A DNA stretch of 64,000 nt, from the NCBI GenBank assembly GCA_963854835.1, contig OY978527.1, forward strand, positions 16,749,584-16,813,583. Reading direction: 5' to 3'. The position numbers and the translations under genes were made by a program. The stretch comes from Megamerina dolium. Lineage: Eukaryota > Arthropoda > Insecta > Diptera > Megamerinidae. Shown here one piece after another: positions 1 through 9,057 of the stretch (its first letter is position 1; every line of letters begins with the position of its first letter). The notes beneath the pieces are model-generated. The model made no database searches and was not told where the DNA came from. It worked only from the letters and a program-made list of their open reading frames with translations.

Positions 1-125
1 TTCAGGGAAATCGTCGGAGAAATTATTCAATGGAATAAGTCTTTTTTTAACCACTTTGTATGGGAGCCCCTTTAATGGGTAGAGCTAGGGAGTAAGTATC
101 TTCAAAAAGAAATTGTGAACAGGAA
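1..125 (+). repeat. Fragment of the repeat family found at 16.26-17.07 kb
   Basis: A stretch around 58-105 (GTATGGGAGCCCC, then GGAGTAAGTATCTTC) matches the internal unit of the element at 16256-17068, which reads GTATGGAAGCCCC followed by AGAAGTAAGTATGTT at about 16777-16820. The element end is not visible and may lie outside the window. A shorter antisense relative is seen near 7705-7745. Confidence 0.45.
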
Positions 126-512
126 ATATGAATGGGGGCCGATAATAAATTTAAATGTTCTAGAAGCATATAGGCAGCTCGCTGCGTCGTTGTGAGCCGC
201 TTTTATAGAAACATCAATTTTGTTGCATAGCTCTCCTAAAGAGAGGAGATAGAAAATATTGCCTCTAAAGGAAAATAAGCTCATAAGTGCCTCTCGGCAC
301 TTATGAGCTTATTTTCAGATTTTCGTGTGTTTTTAGGCTAATTTTGTAGATAAGCTAAGCGGTGACCATTGTGGCTCAGTATGTTCGGAGGAAATGTTGG
401 AGTAACGAAGAAAATGGGGATCGAGCATACACTTTACAACTCTAAGAGCACTATGAGAGACGTGGGAACGAAATTAATAAAAACGTAAATTTTCTAAGGG
501 TAAGATTTGTAA
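126..512. other. Non-coding stretch with one perfect hairpin
   Basis: No coding sequence is recognisable. The only structure I see is the 21 bp inverted repeat listed separately at 271-316. Confidence 0.5.
271..316. repeat. Perfect 21 bp inverted repeat with a 4 nt loop
   Basis: The left arm is 271-291 (starts GAAAATAAGCTCATAAG), the loop is TCTC at 292-295, and the right arm is 296-316, its exact reverse complement. Pairing stops sharply at both outer edges. It could be a hairpin of an unrecognised mobile element, a template-switch duplication or a hairpin RNA precursor. The sequence alone does not decide between these. Confidence 0.85.
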
Positions 513-615
513 AGGGTTTTCCATTAGGGATATAACAATTTCGTATATTTATATGAACGCACCCTTAAACTTTTTTAATCAGTAAAGTTCACGAACCAGC
601 AACGTTTGGAAATGA

Positions 616-1215
616 TTAAAAATCAATGGCTTTGTCAATAAGCAAAATATGCGTTATTGGTCAGCAACAAACCCACAAGTGCTTCTTGAGACACCGTTGC
701 ACCCGCAAAAAGTTACTGTTTCGTGCGGTTTTCATGCCGGAGGTGTGATTAGGCCGTATTTTTTCGTGGATGAAAACGACCGTCATGTTACCGTCAATGG
801 AGAGCGCTATCGTGCTATGTTGGAAGATTATTTGTGGCCAGAATTGGATGAACTTGACATCAGCGATATGTGGTGTCAACAAGACGGTGCCACTAGCCAC
901 ACAGCACACGTCACAATCAATTTATTGCAAGGCAAATTCGATGAACGTGGTACCTCGAGAAATGGTCCGGTCGAATGGTCGCCTCGATCATGCGATCTAA
1001 CACCATTGGATTTCTTTTTATGGAGCTTTATCAAGTCACTGGTCTATGCTAACAAGCCAGCAACTTTAGACGAACTCAAAGACAACGTCCAACGCGAAAT
1101 TGCCAACATTCCGGTCGAAATGTGTGCTAGAGTGGTGGAAAATTGGGTCCAAAGAATCGACCGCTGTAAACGGGCTCGTGGTGGTCATATGTCCGAAATC
1201 GAATTTCATTCATAA
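616..1215 (+). pseudogene. DD41D Tc1/mariner transposase, 5'-truncated catalytic half
   Basis: The frame is open from 616 to the stop at 1213-1215, with an in-frame ATG at 649. It encodes the C-terminal half of a DDE/D transposase. A conserved G-F-V-N-K-Q-N segment lies just before the ATG, followed by QQDGATSHTA carrying the second catalytic Asp and SCDLTPLDFFLW carrying the third. Exactly 41 residues separate these two Asp residues, which is the DD41D ('rosa') signature. The protein ends in the family's usual RGGHMSEIEFHS tail. The first catalytic Asp (the SDEAHF motif) and the DNA-binding domain are absent, so it cannot transpose by itself. The retained half has no stop codon. Family assignment is firm; naming a host species lineage is inference. 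Confidence 0.9.
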
Positions 1216-1223
1216 AATGTAAT

Positions 1224-1929
1224 TCTTCTTCTTATGTGGCCATAACAACCGAATATCGATTTAGGCCGAAAATAACATGCTTCGCCAGCCATCTCTGTTC
1301 TTCGCTAGCTGGCGCCAGATAGAAATTCCAAGCTCCGTCAGGTTCTCCAGTACTTGGTCTTCCCACCTGAGGTTTGGTCTTCCTCTTCTGCGTCGTTCCG
1401 AATATAACACCTTCTTAGCTGGAGCGTGTTCTTCCATTCGCTCGACATGACCTAGCCAGCGCAGCCACTGCGCTTTGTCAATACCGGCAATACTATGTCA
1501 ATATCGGCATACAGCTCGTACAGCTCATGGTTGTGCCTTATTCGGTACTCGCCACCAACGCAAATAGGTCCAAAGATCTTGCGTAGGACTTTTCTCTCGA
1601 AAACTCCAAGTATTCGCTCATCCGAGGTGGAAATTGCCCAGGCATCAGCGCCATATGTTAGGACAGGCATGATGAGAGACTTGTAGAGTGTAGTTTTCGT
1701 TCTTCGAGAGAGGGCTCGACTTCTCAATTGCTTACTCAGCCCAAAGTAACACCTGTTAGCAAGAGTTATCCTACGCATGATCTCCAAGCTGACGTCATTA
1801 CTGCTGTTAATGCTGGTTCCAAGATAGACAAAGTCCCTTACTACTTCAAAAGCGTAGTTGTCAACAGTGATGTGCTGTCCAAGACGCCGGGACTCTTTGT
1901 TTGTTGACACTAGATACTTCGTCTTGCCC
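1224..1929 (-). mobile_element. 5'-truncated RTE-like LINE inserted in DD41D element A
   Basis: Perfect 13-14 bp direct repeats (TCATAAAATGTAAT) at 1210-1223 and 1930-1943 flank this segment and are its target site duplication. It lies antisense: the LINE 3' end is on the left, where the complement reads GGCCACATAAGAAGAAG. The same 3' end, with a (TAAG)n tail, occurs at 23.3, 39.5 and 41.1 kb. The minus strand encodes the C-terminal part of the reverse transcriptase protein (about 1910 down to 1224), including YLGTSINSSNDVSLEIMRRI, VLTYGADAW and FERKVLRKIFGP. One frameshift lies near 1480. 5' truncation is typical of target-primed reverse transcription. Confidence 0.9.
1452..1910 (-). pseudogene. 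RTE-like reverse transcriptase, C-terminal fragment
   Basis: This is the open part of the RT C-terminus in the nested LINE. The order of motifs is STNKESRRLGQ, the YLGTS block, LYKSLIMPVLTYGADAW, FERKVLRKIFGP and the NHELYELYADIDIV region. The catalytic fingers/palm (YADD) lie upstream in complete copies and are missing here through 5' truncation. The frame changes near 1480, after which the GHVERM and PNLRWEDQVLENL blocks can be read down to about 1290. The fragment cannot act as a polymerase. The lineage is called RTE-like because longer copies show endonuclease plus RT and no RNase H; the exact clade is inference. Confidence 0.8.
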
Positions 1930-2044
1930 TCATAAAATGTAATGCTTGCAATATGTCCACAATAAATTTGAACTCAATATCTCAAATATTTCTGTGTTTT
2001 ATTTAATAGATAAAATTGTTATGTCCCTAATGGAAAACCCTCTA

Positions 2045-3950
2045 TATGGGAGTAGGTTATAGGCGACGCTTCCTCTAGTTTCTCCTACCTTCGAAGAAGC
2101 ACCCGATGGCGAAATAGTTTATTTAGTTTACAAGGAACAAAGCACTCACTTTGTGTTTCTAAGGGGTTAGATGCGTTACCGCGGTAATTCAAGATTGCAA
2201 TATCAACTTCCACCCAACCTGAAATAATCTTATCAAATGTTTCATCATTTTTTCATATGGTTGAATTGCGTAAGATGGGATTTAAATAGCAATAATTACA
2301 TATTGCAGACCTCATACTTGTTTAATTTGAAACCCTTATTATGGCATCATTTCATCATCATCATCAGCATCATCATTAGAACTTCACACACGCGAATATT
2401 GTTTCATATTTCCAAGGGTAACAATCACCATTATGAATTTTTATGTATATTCTTCATTATTTAATCATTCACACGACTCACCATTTGTATTGAAATTAAT
2501 GAACGGTTGAAAAACATCATTTTACCACCACTCATGGTTAATTTTCTTTGATAAACTCCCAACTCCATCCCCGGCTAAAGGAAATAAAAAGGAAAGCCAA
2601 AAAAAAAAACAAAAAAATAAACAAACAAATATCAATACTCATCACCATAAACGCCTACAAGAGCAACAACGACAATAACCATACAGTAATAATGTCCATG
2701 AACCTTGTCAAATTCGTACATACTCGTATAGCATGTACGAGCACACACATTGCTCATAGAAGCCCAATTCATTGCCCTTGTGGTAGAAGTTGTTTGGTAC
2801 AAACGTACGTACAAGCATTAAAGCAAAATTATCGTATGAATGTGTGATGGAAGCACATTGTGTGCGTTTAAGTGAAAAATCTCTGTGTGTGCTCCCACAT
2901 ACATATACGCGTTCGCATGAATGCAAAGTCATCTGCCATCTTTAAAATTGCCCTCCATGTTCACCCGCGTACATTGTTAGTTCAACGATATCGAGTGTCG
3001 AGCTTCAAGCTTTCATAAAGAGCAAAAAAATATATAAATTAATGCATATTTTTTTGTTAGGGGTTGCTATGAATTTGTCAATATTCAGCCACCCAACATT
3101 TTATGCTTTGTCACATTCATAGAGATCGCCTGCCTGGCTGCTAACTGTCGACCGTATCCGACCACGTCTTGCGTCGCAGAGAAAATCATCTAGCAAGTAA
3201 TCTGCCGCATTAGTAAACGCCAAAAAGTCGTTATGACTACGCGGTTTGAGCAATATCCTTCGACAAAATCCGACCGACCCAACCCGTCCAGCCGTCCCAA
3301 GCAAACAACTCGACCGACTTTGCTTCGATAATCAATGTTTAGCACTTCAAAACCAAAAAAAAAAAAAAGAACATCTTTAAATTTTTAACATCACATTTTT
3401 GTCACCGTGTATTTCGCGGCAAAATTTTACGTCTCGCATTATTTGCTTTCTTTCTTCCTCGCTTGCTTGCTCACTTGCAAAAAATTTGTATAAAGTTTTG
3501 TTTGTTTGGAGTCTTGCTTGTCTGTTTGTTTTTTGCATAAAGTTTTTCACGCTTCCATGATATTTACATGCTTTTTTTTTTTTTCTTTTGCTTTAAACAA
3601 TATCCCACAGCGATAGCGCTCCAACGATTCTTTGAAGAAATAGAAGAAGAAGAAGAAGAAGAAAAAACAAATTTCGTTCATAGTTTCCGCTTCTGTCTCA
3701 GTTGCTTTATTGTTCTACTTATTACTTACCCTTTAAGTACATACTTAGTTACCTAGAAAAGAGGGACGACGCATTCGACATGGAAATAATAAAATCATAT
3801 TTTGTACAAAAAAAAAAAAAATGCATAAAATTTTGAAAACCTTTCTACTTTAAATATTTAGTTTGTACAAAGATCAGATTTTTGGTTTTACTTTGGCTAG
3901 CAGGGTTTAAGCTTTTAATACAATAAGAAGCTGCTAAGTGGTATTTAAGG
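2045..3950. other. AT-rich non-coding DNA, no gene seen
   Basis: It contains a short CAT repeat (about 2346-2375), A-rich runs near 2598-2625 and 3354-3369, a GAAGAA tract around 3640-3662 and a poly-A run at about 3810-3822. Open frames here are short and low-complexity. No transposon protein or RNA gene was recognised. Confidence 0.5.
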
Positions 3951-4700
3951 GGGAAGACCACCTTGAGCTGTCGGAAAATAAAGTATTTTCGGAGTTCTTT
4001 TTCAGCATTAAAACAACTTGCAATGATAAAATGTTTTATAAGATTTTATTAGTTATCTTTTTTACAATAAATGTCAATTTTTTTTGCTTGGATCTCGGGC
4101 TCCCTGTACACGCTGCACCAGGTCGCGTAGCCCCCCTCCAGCCCGGTTTTCCACATCGGTGGGACATCTGGACCCTTGGCAAGTGAATCTGGAAGAAAAG
4201 TTAGATAGGCAGGTTATTCTCCATATAATTTCGCACTGAAATACTGAAGCCGTTTTTTGAAAAGTTAATTTTTATGAAAAATTGTTAATTTTTTACCTGT
4301 AAAATTTGCCTCAAAATCGTGCTTTAAAAATCCAAATTATAAAATATCAAAAATCCCATCCAGTATTTCGATGCAGAATTAAATTCTCGATAATTTTGCA
4401 AGGTTTCATCAAAGCGGTTGAAAACTGCAAGCGTGATATGTCCCACCAGTTTACAAAATGTCGTTTCGAGATAAACGCTTTTGAAGTTTTAGAAACTCGC
4501 TCAGTGCCCCGGGAAATTTTTTTAAAAATCGTCTCGTTACCTCGTTTAAATAATCGACATTAAGAAAAAAAATTAGCCGATGACATCAAACAGAATTTAT
4601 TTTATCACACGAACTTCTTCTTACCGTTCCCACCGACTCTCACTGAAAATTCACCTAAAAAATTGTTTCATATCGACTGAAGTGGACATAGAAACATTTA
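3951..4700. other. Unclassified non-coding segment
   Basis: The left edge reads TTTAAGGGGGAAGACCACC at about 3946, resembling the end of a TTAA-flanked element, but I could not find the matching right end. A GC-richer patch lies at 4090-4180. Open frames at 3938-4186 and 4306-4563 encode nothing I recognise. Confidence 0.3.
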
Positions 4701-4707
4701 AATAGTT

Positions 4708-4785
4708 TAGCTGGCGTCACTTTTTCTGACGTTGACAGTTTCTTCAGTACTTGATCTTTCCACCGGAGTCTGGATTTGCGTGCAT
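4708..4785 (-). mobile_element. Short diverged RTE-like LINE 3' fragment
   Basis: The text TAGCTGGCG ... TTCTTCAGTACTTGATCTTT ... CCACCGGAG follows the same order as the antisense LINE 3' region at 41.2 kb (GCTAGCTGGCG ... CCAGTACTTGGTCTT ... CCACCGGAGG). It is small and diverged, so it is probably an old relic. Confidence 0.5.
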
Positions 4786-4984
4786 AATGCACTCAGTAAA
4801 CGAAGTAACGAATATCGAACTGACCGTAGCGTGAGATATGATGGCAGTGTTGTGTGTCCCGAAAAATAATTGTCCCACTGAGAACTCAAATGCTGTTAAG
4901 TTGATTGAGTCGAAACCATCAACTTTATGCACTGAAGTAATGAGCCTTATACCTAACAATCTAAGAAAGTATTTCGGATCGGAG

Positions 4985-5130
4985 TTTATTAGTTCGAACC
5001 CCTGCAGAGACAAATAGCAGAGACTATAACCAAAAATGAAAGATTTTTTTTTCTCAAATCGCACCCACCTTTCAACTTGCAAATGGCAATACTTCCGACA
5101 GTAAAAACTTGCCACTTTAATAGATTTTCA
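4985..5130 (+). mobile_element. Diverged fragment of the tRNA-derived SINE
   Basis: It keeps the order of the SINE body after the B box: GTTCGAACCCC, an AAAGATTTTTTTTTC stretch, CACCCACCTTTC, GCAAATGGCAA, TTCCGACAGTAAA and ACTTGCCA. The tRNA-like head and the 3' part are missing. Compare the complete copy at 62176-62518. Confidence 0.6.
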
Positions 5131-5276
5131 CCTTTTTCTGATAATTCAACAGATGGACACTCGAGTAGTCATATGGGATCAGGTTTGTTTTTAGTACAGC
5201 TCTACAAATAAATTGTTTCAACATGGGTATTGTGTAATCCATATAAAATCAAAACCAAACAACCCTTCCCCCTTGA

Positions 5277-5690
5277 ATAATATTTCAATCCCCCAATCTG
5301 ACTCTGCGAAGTACTTGGGAATTCACTTAGACAGACGTTTGACATAGAGAGCGAACATCGTTGCCAAAACGAAAGCCCTGAGAATACAATTGCGCAGCAT
5401 TTACTGGCTGTTAAAACGTTAATCTCCTCTCCCTATGGACAATAAAGTTATTTTATACAAATTCGTTCTCAAACCCATGAATAATATTTCAATCCCCCAA
5501 TCTGATTTTGCGATGTACTTGGGAATTCACTGAGACAGACGTTTGACATGGAGAGCGCACATCGTTGCCAAAACGAAAGCCCTGGGAATACAATTGCGCA
5601 GCATTTACTGGCTGTTAAAACGTCAATCTCCTCTCTCTCTCTCTCTCTCTATGGACAGCAAAATTATCTTGTACAAATCCGTTCTGAAAC
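5277..5690 (+). repeat. 204 bp tandem duplication inside the Jockey-like fragment
   Basis: The segment starting ATAATATTTCAATCCCCCAA at 5277 restarts 204 bp downstream at 5481 and runs in parallel through CGAAAGCCCTG, GCGCAGCATTTACTGGCTG and the LYKS-encoding region. The two units differ by scattered substitutions. The downstream one also has an expanded CT run at about 5630-5650. Confidence 0.85.
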
Positions 5691-5962
5691 CAGTGTGGAC
5701 TTGCGGTATTCAACTATGGAGTACAGCATCAAATTCAAACTTAGAAATCTTTCAAAGATTTCAATCCAAAACTCTACGAATCCTTGTAAACGCTCCTTGG
5801 TTCGTTACGGACGCCCAAATTCATCGGCACCTCAAAATTCTACTAGTGAAGAATCGCGATCGCCTGCAATCACACCCAAACGAGCCTGCCGCTAATTTGA
5901 TGTCACCATCGCATGTCTTTCCAAGGCTGAAAAAGAAAACACCGCTCCAATTCGTCCCATAG
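5543..5962 (+). pseudogene. Jockey-like reverse transcriptase C-terminus
   Basis: This open frame of 139 codons covers the post-catalytic part of a Jockey-clade RT: TWRAHIVAKTKALGIQ, a serine/leucine stretch created by the CT microsatellite, LYKSVLKPVWTCGIQLW and RILVNAPWFVTDAQIHRHL. In intact elements this lies after the YADD palm motif and before the 3' UTR. The CT expansion inserted extra Ser-Leu codons without breaking the frame. With no catalytic core it is non-functional. Confidence 0.78.
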
Positions 5963-5965
5963 AAA

Positions 5966-6289
5966 GCTATTTTATTATATACGGATATTCCACAGCGAAT
6001 ATACCTTACTCATTATTACCTCTTCTTCTTTCTTTGAAATCAAATATTTGTAAAATGTCGTTGAATTTTTTTTTTTTTAAGACAGTAAAAAACTAAAATT
6101 TTCCCTTTCCCCAAAGAAGTTATGATGAAATAAGCTTACCATAAAATGTTATTACCACCCATAAACCAAGTCCGTCTCCATTCTATGCAATCGGCTGTGA
6201 CTACGGCTTCAGATAATTCTTTTTCCACAGTTTGGGCTCCACTTTTTCCCCCCTTCCTCCCTTGTTTAGGGGTAGTAGGGGTTAGGCTA
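5966..6289. other. Non-coding spacer
   Basis: AT-rich sequence with a T run at about 6068-6079. It may include the 3' UTR of the preceding Jockey-like fragment, but no tail or target duplication is clear. Confidence 0.35.
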
Positions 6290-6660
6290 AGGCGACCAAC
6301 CTGATCTATTGTGTACCCCTTTATACTTAGATATTTAGTATATTTAATATATCGAGGAATCGAATCAGCTTCTTCTGGGGGAGCATTTGAAGGTCTTTAT
6401 CTTCTGGTAGGTATGAACCTAAGATTTTGTGGCTCCTGTTGCTTAGTGCATCACAGATTGTGATTAGGTGTTCCACCATGGACTCTTCCTCATCACAGCA
6501 GAGTTATTGCCCAATAAAAGGAACACCTTCTCCCTTCTCGGTTCGGAAAGCTGACCTTCATTGCCTTTGGGACATGAGTATCATCCCGATATTGAGGTTG
6601 TCAGAGGGCAAACATCATTGTGGCATTCCATGGTGATGAGCTGGAGTACTCAAGAACTCA
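6290..6660 (-). mobile_element. RNase H-type LINE, C-terminal zinc-knuckle region
   Basis: On the minus strand, 6500 to about 6350 reads CCDEEESMVEHLITICDALS, then NRSHKILG and PQKKLIRFLDI. This matches the C-terminal 'C-x-C ... eEe ... H-l-l-x-C-x-A-L ... R ... lG' region of I/LOA/R1-group LINEs, also seen at 10.5, 48.2 and 51.6 kb. Further upstream on the minus strand (6540-6660) the sequence is too decayed to read. It is a short, old relic. Confidence 0.6.
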
Positions 6661-8106
6661 CTAATTTGGATCGATTTTACTTTCAAAAATAACTTTATGG
6701 CTTGTTTAATCATCTGTAATCATTCGGTGTTCACTTCTTTAACATTGTATTCTTAATGGCTCGAGGGGAAATAATAATAACAGCCCTTAGTGCTTTAGTG
6801 GACTTTACCTTAACCCATTCATTCTTAGAATTCAATGACGATTGTAATATTTTGTAAACTTGTATATTTTTATTATTATTATGAGTATACATATTGGATA
6901 ACATTTATTTGTAAATTTTTCTTACAAACACAATATGTTACACGACGAATATTACAAAATATTAAAATAGTAGTCACCTATAGTCATATGTGGGCCACGT
7001 AACTACTCGCATATATTCGAATATATAGAGAAAACACACATCAAGCACATGCTCGCACTTGGATGAATTTGATACGCGTAAATGTCATTCATACAAAGTA
7101 CCATGTCAGATGTTGTTGTACTGTAGCTTTCGCTTTTTATTTGAGTTCTTTTTTTCTTTTTTTTATGTGAATAGATTTAATGCCAAAAACAAAACAAACT
7201 GGAATTTAAAAAGAAGTAGGCATCTAAAGCGGTGAAAACGAAACAACGAAAAGAACCATATGTAATAAGAACACTAACAAACTGTCAGTCAGTCAGTCAG
7301 TGGTATGGCGATGACAATTACATTTACGATATGAATAGCAACTGTATGAATTTCTCAGTCACTAGCGCATTCTTTCTCTACCTGGGATTGAAATGTGCAT
7401 AATAATTATAAGAGAAATGCTAATGTTATGAGCAAGTAAAGTCGTATTGTACAACATTTATTCTCATACTCATATTACGTACGTGCTGTTGCGTAGTGTT
7501 ATAAAACGTTAACGATTCATTTACGTAGAACATTTGCATACGTAAATGAAAATATTATAGATATATCGTATAATATAAGCACAGGTAAAAATGTAAAAGT
7601 CTTGTCAATACGTGGCTGATTAGATTAAAAACAAAAATGACAAGAATTAAAACATTCAATAAAATACCAAGAATCGTCCTAGAGGAGTAAAATAATTGAT
7701 CGCACCCCCTTAATATGCTCTATCTCCATCCCTTGGAGAGGCTCCAATACAAAATTGACATTTTTATGTAAATATTGCTACCACCACTACTCCCAGAGTG
7801 TCCCTAGAGAAGTAAAATATAGGGCTAATCTTATTCAAAATTTTTTCTGAGCATACTTGCACCTTGCTTCTTAGGGACGCTTTCCTAGGAAAGGAATTTA
7901 AAAGCACCCGAATGTCGACAAATAACCTTATGACTGCCCAGGAACTGCAGCTGAAGCCCTGAAATACATATGTGACGGACCCCATTAATTTTTACTTCTC
8001 AACATTTTTTCCAAACTCACTCTCTATTTTTACATGTTGAAGATGTTCACGATTGAGCATCGTTGGAAATTCTATGTCAAGCTTAAAGGAGACTAAGCTT
8101 GACATT
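6661..8106. other. Non-coding DNA with microsatellites
   Basis: It holds a GTCA repeat (7285-7302) and AT-rich sequence. Positions 7705-7745 (GCTCTATCTCCATCCCTTGG, then AGGCTCCAATACAAAA) look like an antisense scrap of the repeat family at 1-125 and 16.3-17.0 kb. A perfect 10 bp inverted repeat (TGTCAAGCTT / AAGCTTGACA) sits at 8075-8104, directly before the SINE. No gene was recognised. Confidence 0.45.
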
Positions 8107-8458
8107 GGTGCCGTAGCTCAGTGGTTAGTCCATTGGCCTTCTGATCTGTAGGTCGTGGGTTCAATCCCCGGCTGAAGCATAACAAAATTTAATATCGAAA
8201 AGAAAATTGGCAATATTCCCGGCAGTAACAATTTGCCAAAAATGCTTCCTAAAGGAGCTCTGTGACAAAACTAAATTAAAGTGATGTCACAAGGGTTCTG
8301 CCATTCGGAACCGGCTAATATAAGTAGGTCCCTTCCAATACTGTCCAAATTTAACACGCACAACAGTATTGGAAGAGAAGCACGGTGGTATCACAATGGG
8401 CCATTCTGGCCTAAGTGTGTCCTCTCATAGAGAGGGCAGCCACATAACCTAACCTAAG
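8107..8458 (+). mobile_element. tRNA-derived SINE with a LINE-type 3' tail
   Basis: The head is tRNA-like with both RNA polymerase III internal promoter boxes: A box TAGCTCAGTGG at 8114-8124 and B box GGTTCAATCC at 8158-8167. The body then carries the family's conserved blocks: TCCCGGCAGTAACAATTTGC, GTGATGTCACAAGGGTTCTG, TCGGAACCGGCTAA and ACACGCACAACAGTATTGGA. The tail (8384-8458) reads GGTGGTATCACAATGGGCC, then GGCCTAAGTGTGTC, CAGCCAC and two CCTAA units. This tail matches the 3' end of the LINE at 51837-51903. It has no protein-coding capacity and no clear target duplication. Confidence 0.88.
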
Positions 8459-9057
8459 GTCTATTGGAAATTGACTCGATATAGGCCTACTTAAGTAAGA
8501 AAACTCAGTTTTTGCGGACGGCTCTCAAAACATCTTAATGGTACCCGATTCCACCAAGTACTCCCGATTTCTTTTATTTTTGTTGTCAGAGTCAGAAAGA
8601 GGAAGAAGCTATTGACCATTTGCTTTAGCAGTTGCCTACTTTTAGGTGACTTAGACTTACTTTACCAAAGGAACACACTATTAAGATTATCCCAAAAGTA
8701 CCCAACCTATTAGGCAATTCTGAGCGACGGCGAAATAACTTTTTATCAATTAGTCACAGTGGAACATCGACGAATAACTATTTATTCTAATCATTTGTTG
8801 TTCGTGTTGTCAAATAACATTTGTTTCTTAGAAATAAGTAAATACTCATATTATCGGTTTTGCTTATCATGGACAGCCCAAAAACTTTGCAAAAGCAAAT
8901 GATTCAATATTTTGCTAATCGTGAATGCGAAGCACAAGTAGTGTCACGAGCTGTTATTTATTATCAACAAACCGATGAATGCGCAAGTGTCTGACTATTT
9001 GTTAAGGTGGTATCGAATTGAAGTCCATTTATGATGAATTCCACGGCAAGCACGGCG
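8459..9057. other. Unclassified sequence, possibly an old transposon scrap
   Basis: From about 8870 the plus strand reads MDSPKTLQKQMIQYFANREC and continues to a stop near 8990, followed by a YDEFHGKHG-like segment at about 9032. This resembles no family I can name with confidence. TCCCAAAAGTACCCAACCTA at about 8690 is reminiscent of a mariner end but has no partner. Confidence 0.3.

Larger units (their letters stand above)
513..2042 (+). mobile_element. DD41D mariner-like element A with TIRs, interrupted by a LINE
   Basis: Terminal inverted repeats of about 29 bp bound the element. The left one starts AAGGGTTTTCCATTAGGGAT at 513, and the right one is its near-perfect complement ending at 2042. 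TA dinucleotides flank both ends (511-512 and 2043-2044), as expected for Tc1/mariner insertions. Without the nested LINE at 1224-1929 and the duplicated target bases, the element is about 0.8 kb, short for the usual 1.3 kb, so most of the 5' half of the transposase has been deleted. The first bases of its TIR (AAGGGTT, then TCCATT) are shared with the element at 46295-47607. Confidence 0.88.
5260..5965 (+). mobile_element. Jockey-like LINE fragment with internal duplication
   Basis: The plus strand carries the C-terminal region of a Jockey-type RT. A KYLGIHL-like segment is followed by RRLTWRAHIVAKTKAL, IQLRSIYWLL, a LYKSVLKPVWTCGIQLW block and the FQSKTLRILVNAPWFV block. The 5' part (catalytic RT core and endonuclease) is absent. 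No poly(A) tail or target duplication was identified. The fragment is distinguished from the RTE-like copies in this window by the 'pvWtyGIqlWg' and 'NAPWyv' signatures, which also occur antisense at 35.0-35.8 kb. Confidence 0.82.

Noticed and set aside
3946..3970. TTTAAGGGGGAAGACCACC as the start of a third TTAA element
   Set aside because: No complementary right end was found, and the sequence beyond the first bases does not match the pair at 13.3 and 26.5 kb.
8107..8180. Possible tRNA gene from A and B boxes
   Set aside because: There is no acceptor-stem partner downstream, and the same sequence recurs with a conserved SINE body, so it is the head of a SINE rather than a tRNA gene.
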